A DNA stretch of 64,000 nt from an uncultured Chlorobiales bacterium (GCA_903929135.1 CAIYTH010000053.1:1-64000), one strand, 5' to 3'; counted from the stretch's first letter, positions 36,777-45,519 are shown. The notes: a model not told the origin generated them from the letters alone. Program-made: numbers and translations.

Positions 36777-37439
36777 ATGCACAGATTGATTACATCCCTG
36801 ATATTGCTCTTCTCGTTGAGCGACCTCCCTTCAGCCGTCAGGCAATACAGGATGTTCCTGGAAGCCTATGACCGTCAGCGAACCGGCGACCTTGCCGGCG
36901 CGCGTCAAGGCTATACGGCCCTGCTGACCGGTTATCCCGCCGGGTTCTTCAAGCGCGAGGCCCTGTTCGACCTGGCCGGGGCCGAGTACGGCCTGAATCG
37001 CTACCTGCAGGCATCGACCATCTACGCCGGCCTTCAGGCGGACAGGGGGCGGATCGGAGCCCGTGCTTCGTATAACCGGGGCAACGCCCTGGCGACGATC
37101 GCCTTCGCCAACCCGAAGGCCCGCGATTACCCCGAACAGCTTCGCAGCTCGATAGCATGCTTCCGCCGGGCGCTCCTTGCCAACCCCCAGGACAACGATG
37201 CCAGGGTCAATTATGAAATCGTCTTCCGGGCGCTCCGCAAGCTTACTCCTCCCCCATCGCCCTCTTCGGGCGGAGGCGGCAAGGGGGCGCCGGGACGCGG
37301 TTCTGGGCCGTCGGGACTCAGCTCCGACGTGTCGAACCTGCTCCTCGACAATGCCAGGCAGGAGGAGGGCCGGATGATGCGCCGTTACTTCCGTCCTGCA
37401 CCGCCCCGACAGAGCCCGAAGGAACAAAAGGACTGGTAA
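36777..37439 (+). CDS. batC: BatC-like tetratricopeptide protein
   Basis: A 220-aa protein with a hydrophobic N-terminus (LITSLILLFSLSDLPSAV, likely signal peptide), then TPR-like repeats. The segment ASYNRGNALATIAF ... SIACFRRALLANPQDNDARVNYEIVFRAL is the BatC/BatE pattern in which the last repeat reads NP-D-DA--N-E. A Gly/Pro/Ser-rich linker follows and a basic, helical end (MMRRYFRPAPPRQSPKEQKDW). It lies about 6 kb from the batA-batB cluster on the other strand. It ends 4 nt before the radical SAM gene. Confidence 0.7.
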   Translation: MHRLITSLILLFSLSDLPSAVRQYRMFLEAYDRQRTGDLAGARQGYTALLTGYPAGFFKREALFDLAGAEYGLNRYLQASTIYAGLQADRGRIGARASYNRGNALATIAFANPKARDYPEQLRSSIACFRRALLANPQDNDARVNYEIVFRALRKLTPPPSPSSGGGGKGAPGRGSGPSGLSSDVSNLLLDNARQEEGRMMRRYFRPAPPRQSPKEQKDW

Positions 37440-37443
37440 CCAA

Positions 37444-38886
37444 TTGACAACGAAGAAACAGGTCGCACTCGTCTTCCTGCCGTCCGACAGCGGCGTCGAC
37501 GGCGCAAGGTCGCTCTATGACGAAGGATCGGACTCCGGTCCGGTCCGCTGGTTCAACGGAGCCGTGCGGAACCTCATCAAGAAAACGCAGTTCGCCATCC
37601 CCCCCCTCGCACTCATGATCCTCGCCTCGGTCGAGGTCCCGGGAATCGAACAGACCATCTGCGACCTCAGGTTCGAGCCGTTTCCCTTCGACAGGAGCTG
37701 GGACCTCGTCGGCATCAGCGTTCAGACCGGCATGGCCTCAAAGGCGTTCGGACTGGCAGGGGAACTCCGCTCGAGAGGGATCCCCGTGGTGCTTGGCGGA
37801 CCGCATGTCACCATGTTCCCCGACTCCTGCCGACCCCACGCAGACGCGCTGGCGCTCGGCGAGGCCGACGACCTCTGGAAGGAGGTGCTGTCGGACCTTG
37901 CCTCGGGCAGCCTGAAACCGGAATACAGGACGGACGCACCGCCTGACCTTTCGATATCACGCCCGGTCGGCAAGGCTTCGCTGAAAAACAACCGATATTT
38001 CACTACCAATCTGATACAGACGGGACGCGGCTGCCCTTACCGTTGCGATTTCTGCAACGTCCACGTACTGAACGGACATGTCCTGAGACAGCGTCGCATC
38101 AGCGACCTGGTCGAGGAGGTGCTTCGGTTCAGGGAAGACGACCGGAGGATATTCTTTTTCGTGGACGACTCCATCAACGCCGATCCCTCATTCGCCCTCG
38201 AACTGTTCGACAGCCTGGCCCCGCTGGGGATCCGCTGGTTCGGCCAGGCAACCACGGCTCTCGGCCAGCAGCCGCGGCTGCTCGATGCGTTCGCCCGCTC
38301 CGGATGCCAGGCGCTGCTGGTCGGCATCGAAAGCATCGAACCGTCGAGCCGGGACGCACACCGCAAAACACAGAACCGCACCGAAGAGCTTGCGGGCAAC
38401 ATCAAGGCAATCAGGCAGAGCGGCATAAGCCTTTACGGCAGTTTCATCTACGGCCTGGACGGAGACACGCTGGGCACTCCGGCAGCCATCCTGGACTTCA
38501 TCGCAGACACCCGCCTCGATGTTCCGGGAATCAACATCCTCCGACCGAATCCGGGTACGAAGGTGTTCGACCGGCTGCGGGAGGAGGGACGCCTGCTTTT
38601 CGACCCTGATGACCTCTCATCGTTCCGCTATACCTTCGGCCAGGAGATGCTGTACCGTCCGAAGAACATTCCCCTCCCCGACTTCATCGAAAGCTATTCG
38701 GAGCTGACGCGACGGGTATTCAATGTCGGCAATGCCATCCGGCGCGGCATGGACGCGCCGAGCATCAAGCCGGCCGTGCTGCTGTTCAACCTCTTCTATT
38801 CGCACCTCTACAACCTCTCGAGGCATGACCTGCGCCGTCAGCTCGAAAGAGTGACCGCGGACAAAATCCATTTTGAGAGAACATGA
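37444..38886 (+). CDS. B12-binding radical SAM protein
   Basis: A 480-aa protein with an N-terminal cobalamin-binding domain (DLVGISVQTGMASKAFGLAG and VVLGGPHVTMFPD) and a radical SAM domain with the C-x3-C-x2-C cluster in GRGCPYRCDFCNVH, followed by FFVDDSINADP and LVGIESIEP. It belongs to the BchE/HpnJ-like group; many members methylate or rearrange lipids or tetrapyrroles, and the substrate here is unknown. The start is TTG at 37444, 4 nt after batC, so it may be coupled to it. Confidence 0.87.
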   Translation: MTTKKQVALVFLPSDSGVDGARSLYDEGSDSGPVRWFNGAVRNLIKKTQFAIPPLALMILASVEVPGIEQTICDLRFEPFPFDRSWDLVGISVQTGMASKAFGLAGELRSRGIPVVLGGPHVTMFPDSCRPHADALALGEADDLWKEVLSDLASGSLKPEYRTDAPPDLSISRPVGKASLKNNRYFTTNLIQTGRGCPYRCDFCNVHVLNGHVLRQRRISDLVEEVLRFREDDRRIFFFVDDSINADPSFALELFDSLAPLGIRWFGQATTALGQQPRLLDAFARSGCQALLVGIESIEPSSRDAHRKTQNRTEELAGNIKAIRQSGISLYGSFIYGLDGDTLGTPAAILDFIADTRLDVPGINILRPNPGTKVFDRLREEGRLLFDPDDLSSFRYTFGQEMLYRPKNIPLPDFIESYSELTRRVFNVGNAIRRGMDAPSIKPAVLLFNLFYSHLYNLSRHDLRRQLERVTADKIHFERT

Positions 38887-38963
38887 AATATGATTAACAT
38901 TAAGTTTGTAAGTTTTTGCTAAACCACCCGTAATCCGAGGGATCAAATACAAAGGAGAAAACC

Positions 38964-39389
38964 ATGAAACGCTTTCTGCCACTGCTCACCGTCGGACTCG
39001 TCGTCCTTGGCGGCTGCGGACTGGAAAAACCGCCGGCGAAATTAGCCGAAGAGCTCAATAAAGCCGAGAAACCGGCAGCTGCACCCGCTGCGCCTGCGGC
39101 AGCTCCCGCCCCTGCTGCTCCGGCTGCTGCACCTGCAGACCCGAAACTTGCAGCAGGCAAGACCGTCTATGACGGCGGCTGCAACGCATGCCATGACGCC
39201 GGCATGATGAACGCCCCGAAACCCGGCGACAAGGCCGCATGGGCACCTCGCATCGCGAAAGGTGAGGAAACCGTGATCAAGAACACGATCAACGGCCTCA
39301 ACGGCATGCCCGCGAAAGGCGGCAACGCAGCCCTGACCGACGAGCAGCTCACCAACGCTGCCAAATACCTCATGAGCCTCGCGAAATAA
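38964..39389 (+). CDS. Membrane-anchored monoheme cytochrome c (c-555-like lipoprotein)
   Basis: A 141-aa cytochrome with a lipobox (LVVLGGC, Cys18), an Ala/Pro-rich linker of about 25 residues and a C-terminal heme domain: CNACH (73-77) and the likely axial Met in NGMPAKGG (M115). The heme domain is closely similar to the soluble cytochrome encoded next to it (shared GDKAAWAPR and MPAKGGNAALTD). It is probably tethered to the membrane and exchanges electrons between the cytochrome bc complex or thiosulfate oxidation and the reaction centre (family knowledge). AAAGGAG lies 7 nt before the ATG. A terminator follows. Confidence 0.92.
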   Translation: MKRFLPLLTVGLVVLGGCGLEKPPAKLAEELNKAEKPAAAPAAPAAAPAPAAPAAAPADPKLAAGKTVYDGGCNACHDAGMMNAPKPGDKAAWAPRIAKGEETVIKNTINGLNGMPAKGGNAALTDEQLTNAAKYLMSLAK

Positions 39390-39412
39390 CCACCGTGGCG
39401 GACTCGAATACA

Positions 39413-39439
39413 GGAAAGGCCGGATTGTCCGGCCTTTCC
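39413..39439 (+). terminator. Hairpin terminator after the cytochrome lipoprotein gene
   Basis: GGAAAGGCCGGA, a TTG loop and TCCGGCCTTTCC form a perfect 12-bp stem 23 nt past the stop. The 3' arm ends CCTTTCC, and no long U-tract follows. It separates the two cytochrome genes, so they can be expressed independently. Confidence 0.65.
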
Positions 39440-39474
39440 ACGTTTCCGGCAGGCCGTTTCCCGGGCGAAAAGAT

Positions 39475-39503
39475 TTGGATGACATCGGCCAAAATGGTAA
39501 AAT
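39475..39503 (+). promoter_or_regulatory. Sigma-70-type promoter of the cytochrome c-555 gene
   Basis: TTGGAT (39475-39480) and TAAAAT (39498-39503) are separated by 17 nt, matching -35 and -10 boxes at 4/6 and 5/6 positions. The ATG lies 66 nt past the -10 box. A terminator lies just upstream, so this gene needs its own promoter. Confidence 0.55.
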
Positions 39504-39569
39504 ATCGGTCCATGGACGTTTCTATGTCCGGGCACCACACAACATCATAACTTTCAACGGAGAAGTCCT

Positions 39570-39902
39570 ATGTCCCGTTTTGTTTCCACCGCCCTGATCG
39601 GCGCCGCAATGCTCGTTTCCGGCAACGCTTTTGCCGCTAAATACGATGCCGCAGCCGGTAAGGCAACCTACGATGCAAGTTGCGCGACCTGCCACAAAAC
39701 CGGCATGATGAGCGCACCCAAACTCGGTGACAAGGCTGCATGGGCACCTCGCCTCGGCCAGGGTGTCGACGCCATGGTCGCCAAGTCGGTCAAGGGCTTT
39801 AAGGGCAGCAAAGGCATGATGCCTGCAAAGGGCGGCAACGCGGCCCTGACCGATGCGCAGGTCGGCAACGCCGTCGCCTACATGGTCGGCCAGAGCAAAT
39901 AA
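39570..39902 (+). CDS. Soluble cytochrome c-555
   Basis: A 110-aa precursor with a signal peptide (TALIGAAMLVSGNAFA, cleavage about residue 22) and an 87-residue mature domain: heme motif CATCH (38-42) and the Met ligand in KGMMPAKGG. The sequence YDAAAGKATYDASCATCHKTG is the classic N-terminus of Chlorobium cytochrome c-555. This periplasmic carrier feeds electrons to the photosynthetic reaction centre and takes part in thiosulfate oxidation. It is the best taxonomic marker in the window. Confidence 0.97.
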   Translation: MSRFVSTALIGAAMLVSGNAFAAKYDAAAGKATYDASCATCHKTGMMSAPKLGDKAAWAPRLGQGVDAMVAKSVKGFKGSKGMMPAKGGNAALTDAQVGNAVAYMVGQSK

Positions 39903-39930
39903 GCTTTTCGCCCACGTGCAAGATGGATAA

Positions 39931-39958
39931 ACGGGAGCCTGACTCCCGTTTTTTTTTA
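39931..39958 (+). terminator. Intrinsic terminator after cytochrome c-555
   Basis: AACGGGAG, a 5-nt loop and CTCCCGTT are followed by a run of eight T. This is the clearest intrinsic terminator in the window and lies 28 nt past the stop. Confidence 0.9.
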
Positions 39959-40063
39959 CCCGCATTGAACCGGATGGCGGCCGGAATTGCCTCTTCGGCC
40001 TCGCAAGTCACGATAATTTCCTATCTTTGACAAGACCAGTTCCAGAGTTGAGCAAAGACAGTA

Positions 40064-40327
40064 ATGAACATGACGATGGAGATCGAGTACCTTGGATACG
40101 CTGCCGGACTGCTGACCTCTTTTGGCCTCCTCCCCCAGGCATATCGGATGATCCGTACACGTCAGGCACGAGACGTCAGCCTCTCGTGGGCCATCGCCAC
40201 GACGATCGGAGTCTCACTCTGGTTCTGTTACGGACTGGTGAAGCAGAGCCCGTCCATCATAACGGCTAACGGGATTACGCTGCTGCAGCTCTGCATCATC
40301 CTTGCCCTGAAAATCCGACATGGCTGA
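40064..40327 (+). CDS. SemiSWEET sugar transporter (PQ-loop family)
   Basis: An 87-aa membrane protein with three helices, the size of bacterial SemiSWEETs, which work as dimers. The PQ motif is in SFGLLPQAYRMI (P24-Q25), followed by RTRQARDVSLSWAIATTIG and the family-typical WFCYGLVKQSPSIITANGITL. It would carry small sugars in either direction. ATG at 40064; a second ATG two codons on is also possible. Not clearly in an operon with proC, 53 nt downstream. Confidence 0.9.
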   Translation: MNMTMEIEYLGYAAGLLTSFGLLPQAYRMIRTRQARDVSLSWAIATTIGVSLWFCYGLVKQSPSIITANGITLLQLCIILALKIRHG

Positions 40328-40380
40328 CCTCGCGCGAGGAGGGCCTGCGGACACAATCATGTTATGTATCAAGACCGATC

Positions 40381-41181
40381 ATGAACAAACCATCCATAGG
40401 ATTTATCGGAACAGGAAGAATCGCCCAGGCGCTCATCTCGGGCCTGGTGAAGGAAGAGGGCTCCCTGATATCCGGTTTCGACAAGGATCAGGAAGCACTC
40501 CGCAGCGTTGCCGAACAGTTCGGCATACGACCGGAGTCCTCGATCCCGGACCTTGCCCGCACTGCCGCGATCATCATCATCGCCGTCAAGCCCTACCAGG
40601 TGGCGGATGTGCTGACCGAGCTCCGAACTGCTCTGGGTAGCAACCATCTTCTCGTCAGCGTTGCAGCAGGCATTTCGACCGAGTTCATCGCCTCTCACTG
40701 CCCCGACGGCACAAGGGTCATCAGGGTGATGCCGAACACACCGGCTTTCGTCGGCAAGGGAATGACCGCACTCTGCAGCGGCGCCCATGCCACGCACGGC
40801 GATCTTGAGCTCGCGGAAGGCATTTTCAGCGCCATCGGCAGAACCGCCGTGGTACAGGAAACAGGCATGGATGCTGCGACAGCCGTATCCGGCAGCGGCC
40901 CGGCATACATGTTCAGGATCATCGATTCGCTCGCCGAAGGCGGAGCCGCCAGCGGGCTCGACCTTGAAACCTCGATACTGCTGGCAGCCCAGACGATGCT
41001 CGGTGCCGCGGCAATGGTTCTTGAAGGCAGGAAAAGCCCTGAAGATCTCGTCAGGGAGGTAACGACTCCGGGTGGTACGACCGAGGCCGGACTGCGTGAG
41101 ATGGAGCGGCACCATATCAGGGAAGCTCTGGTTGATACGGTAAAAGCTGCCGCTGCAAGGTCCAGGGAACTCATGAAGTAA
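40381..41181 (+). CDS. proC: Pyrroline-5-carboxylate reductase
   Basis: A 266-aa enzyme making proline from pyrroline-5-carboxylate with NAD(P)H. The Rossmann loop is GFIGTGRIAQALISGL; RVMPNTPAFVGKGMTAL and AVSGSGPAYMFRIIDSLAEGG are conserved, and TTPGGTTEAGL is the substrate-side signature. Length is normal. It ends 7 nt before batD on the same strand, so the two may share a transcript. Confidence 0.96.
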   Translation: MNKPSIGFIGTGRIAQALISGLVKEEGSLISGFDKDQEALRSVAEQFGIRPESSIPDLARTAAIIIIAVKPYQVADVLTELRTALGSNHLLVSVAAGISTEFIASHCPDGTRVIRVMPNTPAFVGKGMTALCSGAHATHGDLELAEGIFSAIGRTAVVQETGMDAATAVSGSGPAYMFRIIDSLAEGGAASGLDLETSILLAAQTMLGAAAMVLEGRKSPEDLVREVTTPGGTTEAGLREMERHHIREALVDTVKAAAARSRELMK

Positions 41182-41188
41182 TCAGGAT

Positions 41189-42529
41189 ATGCACACAGGA
41201 ATCAGGTTCTGGCTGCTGTTGGTCTCGCTCTGCTGGACGGCAGCGGCACAAGCGAAAACCGGCGGGAACGCTTCGCCGAAGGACACCCTGTTTATCGATG
41301 CGAACATCGACAACAGGAATCCCTATGTAGGCCAGGAGGTTGTTCTGACCTACTCTCTCTATTTCAGATCCGTCGCCCCGAGGATAGCCGACTCGGGCAA
41401 GGCGGACCACCCGGGCCTCTGGGTGCAGGAGGTAACGCCGGAAGGCTATATCAGGAGCACCCCGTCCACGATAGGCGGAATGGACCTCAGGAAGGCGGTC
41501 GTCAAGCAGTTCAAACTGATTCCCATGCAGACGGGGAAACTTTCGGTATCCAATTACCGTCTGCGCTGCTTCATGCCGGCGAGTACCGGCGTGGGAACCG
41601 AAAACCGGAAGGATATCGAAACCATTATCGCCGCACCGACGGCGACCATAGATGCAAGGCCGCTGCCGAAATCCGCGCCCGCCGGATTCAGCGGCGCCGT
41701 CGGCGATTTTACGCTGACGCTCTCTTCGGACAAATTCCGTGTGCATGTCGGCGAACCCCTGACACTCTCCGTCAAGATAAGCGGCAAGGGCAACCTCAAC
41801 GCTTTTCCTCAGGTCGCCCTGACGTTCCCCGCGGGATTCAGGCCGATGGAAACCGGCGTACCTACCGTCACCCAGGAAGATGCAAGGCATGCTGAGGAAG
41901 CCGTCTCGTCGAGGATATCCCTCAACCCTGAACTGCCGGGAACATTCAGGTTCACGCCGGTCAGGCTGACGTCGTTCAACCCCTGGAAAGGCCGATATGA
42001 AACCATCTCTTCCGGAGAGATCACCGTCACGGTCCTGCCGGGGGCAAAAACGTCGAGCCAGACGGTTCCGGACTCACTGTCCGCCGCCCGTCCCGAAAGG
42101 GCGAATTGGATTCCGCCGACAGCCATGATCTTCATGTCGGTTGCGGTACTGGCGTTGATCGCAGCCCTTTTCGTATTCGGAGCACGGCGTGGCCGGGCAC
42201 CTGCCGCTCCTCAGGAAAAAACGCCCGAACCGCCAGCCCGGCCGGCTTCCCCTGCATCGGGTTCTGCCGAAGCGTTACGAAAAAGGGTTTATTCGGCGCT
42301 CAGGAAAGCGGGGGTGCCAAGTCCCGCCGGCCTGACGTCGCAGCAGCTCAGCAACGCCCTGGAAGGACTCGATGTGGAACCTGCTTGCGCCAAGGCCTTA
42401 CTGGAACTCATCAAGATGATCGACCAGGCAGTCTATACGCCAGGAAACACTTCGAAGGACGAACTGGAGGCACTGAACAGGAAAACCGACAAGGTACTCG
42501 AGTCACTGTCTCGCAAGGGTGGTTCCTGA
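41189..42529 (+). CDS. batD: BatD-like membrane protein
   Basis: A 446-aa protein with a signal peptide (FWLLLVSLCWTAAAQA), beta-sandwich outer domains with the BatD pattern IDNRNPYVGQEVVLTYSLYFR and later FRVHVGEPLTLSVKISGKGNLN, a membrane helix near residue 315 (AMIFMSVAVLALIAALFVFGA) and a cytoplasmic helical tail. BatD normally sits beside batA-batB; here it is 10 kb away on the other strand. It follows proC by 7 nt and converges with the GDPD gene. Confidence 0.87.
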   Translation: MHTGIRFWLLLVSLCWTAAAQAKTGGNASPKDTLFIDANIDNRNPYVGQEVVLTYSLYFRSVAPRIADSGKADHPGLWVQEVTPEGYIRSTPSTIGGMDLRKAVVKQFKLIPMQTGKLSVSNYRLRCFMPASTGVGTENRKDIETIIAAPTATIDARPLPKSAPAGFSGAVGDFTLTLSSDKFRVHVGEPLTLSVKISGKGNLNAFPQVALTFPAGFRPMETGVPTVTQEDARHAEEAVSSRISLNPELPGTFRFTPVRLTSFNPWKGRYETISSGEITVTVLPGAKTSSQTVPDSLSAARPERANWIPPTAMIFMSVAVLALIAALFVFGARRGRAPAAPQEKTPEPPARPASPASGSAEALRKRVYSALRKAGVPSPAGLTSQQLSNALEGLDVEPACAKALLELIKMIDQAVYTPGNTSKDELEALNRKTDKVLESLSRKGGS

Positions 42530-42544
42530 GGGGCAGGCTGCGCG

Positions 42545-43345
42545 CTAAGGAAGAAGCTCCGGCAGGTTCAACGCCGTCTCGGGATAGTCGGTGATGAGGC
42601 CGTCGACACCGAGACGCCTCATGCGGATCATCTCGTCCGGAAGGTTGACCGTCCATACGACGACTTTTGCCCCGAGGCCATGCAGCTTTTCGACCAGTCG
42701 TCGATCAACAAGCGGAAGGTGCGGATTAACATATTCGGGGATGAAACCAGGACGATCCGGCAAGGTATCGAAGCGTGACGGATCCTCTACCAGCAGACCA
42801 GTACATAATTCCGGCATGAGCCGGTGCGATGCTGCGACAATATGGTCGTCGAACGACTGGAGCCTGACCCTGGATCCGATTCCTGAATCACGTATCTCCC
42901 TGATGACCAGTGCCGCACAGGTTGCCGGGTCCGGATTGGCGACACCGTCCAGTTCAGGCCACGACTTCACCTCCAGGTTGTAGACCATTCCTCCGGTCCG
43001 GCCGATACGGCAAAGATGCTCCTCCACCTCACCGAAAACCGCCGAAAGCGTCGGACGGCACGCTACGATCCGCATCTGCCCTGGAAACTCCGGCGACGGA
43101 GTGCCGCAGTCGATAAGGGAGATCTCCTCATAGGGCATCGAATACAGATATCTCCTCGACAGAGCGTCGCCGGGTCGGGACTGCACCCAAGGGTCATGGG
43201 AAACGAGGATGCGGTGGTCTTTCGAAACGACGAGGTCGAGTTCGATCACGCAGCAACCGAGATCGGCCGCCTTGCAGAATGCCTGTATGGTGTTCTCAGG
43301 ATAATAAGCCCGCGCCCCTCGGTGGGCCTGAATCTCGAATGGCAT
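42545..43345 (-). CDS. Glycerophosphodiester phosphodiesterase family protein
   Basis: A 266-aa TIM-barrel enzyme. AHRGARAYYPENTIQAF supplies the catalytic His-Arg and metal Glu, and IELDLVVSKDHRILVSHDP the second His; both are GDPD signatures. It hydrolyses glycerophosphodiesters to glycerol-3-phosphate and an alcohol. No signal peptide, so cytoplasmic. It converges with batD, 15 nt apart. Confidence 0.93.
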   Translation of the reverse strand: MPFEIQAHRGARAYYPENTIQAFCKAADLGCCVIELDLVVSKDHRILVSHDPWVQSRPGDALSRRYLYSMPYEEISLIDCGTPSPEFPGQMRIVACRPTLSAVFGEVEEHLCRIGRTGGMVYNLEVKSWPELDGVANPDPATCAALVIREIRDSGIGSRVRLQSFDDHIVAASHRLMPELCTGLLVEDPSRFDTLPDRPGFIPEYVNPHLPLVDRRLVEKLHGLGAKVVVWTVNLPDEMIRMRRLGVDGLITDYPETALNLPELLP

Positions 43346-43489
43346 GATGGTTGTCGGAGTAAGGCTGAAGTCCCGGGCGCATGCCGGCAGAAACCTTCAG
43401 AGGTCAGCGGCGCTCCCGGAAATCGGATGAAGCGGCAAGGTGCGGATTCGATCCACGCTCCTTGAAAAAACAGCCTGAAGTTGCTGCTG

Positions 43490-43837
43490 TCAGGATGACC
43501 TCTTCCCGTTCGACGACCTCGTCGGCCTCGAATTGGGGGCTTTCCTGCTTTTTTTCTTCTGGACTTTACTGCCTGTTGCTTTCGTCCCGTTGGACTGAGG
43601 CAGTCCATGGGTACCGTAGAGGGAGGTGGTTGTTCCGTTGTCTTTACGGGCTCGATTGAACTTGTTCTTCCGATACTTCTTCTCGAGTTCTGCGTAAGGA
43701 CTGGGGGGGTCTGGAGAGGTATTGAAATTATTGAAGTTAGGTTCGTCAATAACCTCGCAAACATCATCCAGGACCACGTCAGGATGAATCTTGTTCTGCA
43801 AATTGATTAGTCTTTTTATTCTGAAAATCTCGAGCAA
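43490..43837 (-). CDS. Doubtful 115-aa basic protein
   Basis: A minus-strand frame from a TTG at 43837, preceded at some distance by a GGAGG-like run. The first half is mixed (IHPDVVLDDVCEVIDEPNFNNFN); the second half is lysine, serine and arginine rich and looks disordered (KVQKKKSRKAPNSRPTRSSNGKR). It lies in a 731-nt stretch (43346-44076) that is AT-richer than its surroundings and has no better gene. I do not recognise it; it may be a fragment or spurious. Confidence 0.35.
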   Translation of the reverse strand: MLEIFRIKRLINLQNKIHPDVVLDDVCEVIDEPNFNNFNTSPDPPSPYAELEKKYRKNKFNRARKDNGTTTSLYGTHGLPQSNGTKATGSKVQKKKSRKAPNSRPTRSSNGKRSS

Positions 43838-44076
43838 TACGTAACTCTGGATCTCCTCCGAAATGGGGATAGTAATTTAATACATAAACGATAAAATACA
43901 AGTCCGGGTTTTCTGCTCGTGCAACGTTCACGACCGTTCAGGATGAAAGAGGATCTCATTGTCAGGGGAGCACCGAGGGGCAACAACGAAGGTTCTGGTT
44001 TTTAATTGCCTGTTATACCGTCAAATATTACATTTCAGTCTACAGCAACCCAACCATAAACCCGGAGAATCACATC

Positions 44077-44253
44077 ATGGATATCCGCCGCCTGATCCTG
44101 GCAGTCATCCTGCCGCCTGCCGCCGTCATGAACAAAGAGGCTGGAACGATCATGCTCACCGGCCTGCTCACGCTCCTCGGATGGGTCCCTGGCGTCGTCG
44201 CAGCCTTCGTCATGATAGCCCAGGAACAGAAACAGAAGCAACCCCAGGCTTAG
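44077..44253 (+). CDS. yqaE: YqaE/Pmp3-family small membrane protein
   Basis: A 58-aa protein: MDIRRLILAVILPPAAVMN, a short turn, then MLTGLLTLLGWVPGVVAAFVMI and a Gln/Lys-rich tail. Two hydrophobic helices with the internal ILPP and GW-PG patterns are the Pmp3/UPF0057 signature. Family members affect membrane potential and salt or stress tolerance. GGAG lies ten bases before the ATG. Confidence 0.85.
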   Translation: MDIRRLILAVILPPAAVMNKEAGTIMLTGLLTLLGWVPGVVAAFVMIAQEQKQKQPQA

Positions 44254-44311
44254 GAAAACCTTCAGAGAACCGCCACTCCTCATAACGACGGCGGCCTCCA
44301 GAACGTTCAAG

Positions 44312-44351
44312 GCCTGAATGGTTTGCGTCTGAACCCGTGAGCCATTCAGGC
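44312..44351. repeat. Perfect 10-bp inverted repeat
   Basis: GCCTGAATGG (44312-44321) and CCATTCAGGC (44342-44351) flank a 20-nt loop in the 170-nt gap between yqaE and the convergent esterase gene. Neither side has a U-tract. It could end both transcripts or be a protein-binding site. Confidence 0.45.
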
Positions 44352-44423
44352 AATGCCATTTCCTGCCCACCTGCAAACCGCTGTACGCCCCGCTTCCACC
44401 CCACGTTCGTGCGTGGAAACCTC

Positions 44424-45446
44424 TCAATTCACCTGAAGCAGCCGGAACCCGCTCAGGAACCCCCAGGCAAGCTCGACACCCTCGGCATCGCGACAGACAT
44501 TGCCGGTCATCCGCCTCGATGCGCTCGTTACCGATGAAGGATGCCGTCGTGACGGCATTGCATGGCCGCCGCCCTCGACCACATAGAGCAGCACGGGTTC
44601 CCCTCCTTTGAGTGGTCGGTACTCCGTCCGGCGGATTCGGCAACCATCGCGAGGATCCCGGTCGGGAAGAAAGGAGGTGACGGGGGCGATGGCATCTGCC
44701 CGGTTGGCAACGACCCACCAACCTGCGGACTCGCGGGCAGACATGACCGTCTCGCCGCTCTCCCTTCGACTGGCCTCCGTCCACGGAACGAGGGGGTCTG
44801 CCGTCCCGCTCAAGAGCATCAGCGGACAGGGTCGGTAGCCGGCGCTTCCGGCGGCCATGGCTGACGGAAGCGCCAGGGAAAAGAGGGCGGCTGCAGCAAA
44901 GCGCCGAGGCGAGGCAAGCAGGAGCGAGGCTGCCATTACCGCCCCCCCTGACTGACCGGTCAGGTAGATCCTGGATGGATCCGCCCTGCGGTTCCGTATG
45001 ACCTCGTCGAGCATGCTCATGATAAACCGGGCATCATCTCCGGCCACCCCTGCCTGCAGGAGCTCCGGACGCCGGCTTCTCCAATCCTGGCGGTCGCCGT
45101 CCGTATCGCCGGTCTTCAGGTTGGTGCCGTTCGGCACAACGAGCAGAAACTTTTCACGCCGGGCAAGTAGCGGCCACTCCCTCACCCCTCCGGCATCCGC
45201 TTCGAACAGCGACCTCATCCCCTGACGGCTGCCGTGCAGCAGCACTACGACCGGGGCTCCCGGAGGCAGGGCTTCCGGCACGAACACCAGGTAATGCCTC
45301 GAATGTCCACCGGCGGAGATGCTCCCCTCGATCCATCCCCTGCGGGCGTCCGCCAGGGCATCGTCGCCATGGGCGACCAGCAGGCAGAGAGCCAGAGCGG
45401 CGGCAAGCGCGGGAAGCCATGGCGGTTTGCGTTGGCGGATGATCAT
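44424..45446 (-). CDS. Secreted PHB-depolymerase-family esterase (LpqC-like)
   Basis: A 340-aa protein with a signal peptide (LPALAAALALCLLVAHGDDALA) and an alpha/beta-hydrolase fold: oxyanion region VVVLLHGSRQGM, nucleophile elbow YLTGQSGGAVMAASLLL (Ser of GQSGG), Asp in SGTADPLVPW and His in EGGGHAMPS. This is the short-chain PHB depolymerase/feruloyl esterase group. The ATG at 45446 is used; the 36 residues further upstream are not signal-like and overlap the promoter of ruvX. Confidence 0.85.
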   Translation of the reverse strand: MIIRQRKPPWLPALAAALALCLLVAHGDDALADARRGWIEGSISAGGHSRHYLVFVPEALPPGAPVVVLLHGSRQGMRSLFEADAGGVREWPLLARREKFLLVVPNGTNLKTGDTDGDRQDWRSRRPELLQAGVAGDDARFIMSMLDEVIRNRRADPSRIYLTGQSGGAVMAASLLLASPRRFAAAALFSLALPSAMAAGSAGYRPCPLMLLSGTADPLVPWTEASRRESGETVMSARESAGWWVVANRADAIAPVTSFLPDRDPRDGCRIRRTEYRPLKGGEPVLLYVVEGGGHAMPSRRHPSSVTSASRRMTGNVCRDAEGVELAWGFLSGFRLLQVN

Positions 45447-45519
45447 GATCAATGCAGAGAGTAGTGGAAAGTATGGGTTGAAGTTGTTAAAATACGGAAT
45501 ATTCAGACCAAGGACACCT

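Noticed and set aside
43246-43767. 173-aa minus-strand frame overlapping the GDPD gene start
   Set aside because: It runs through the GDPD start region in another frame and has no family features; the 115-aa frame is the only, weak, alternative there.
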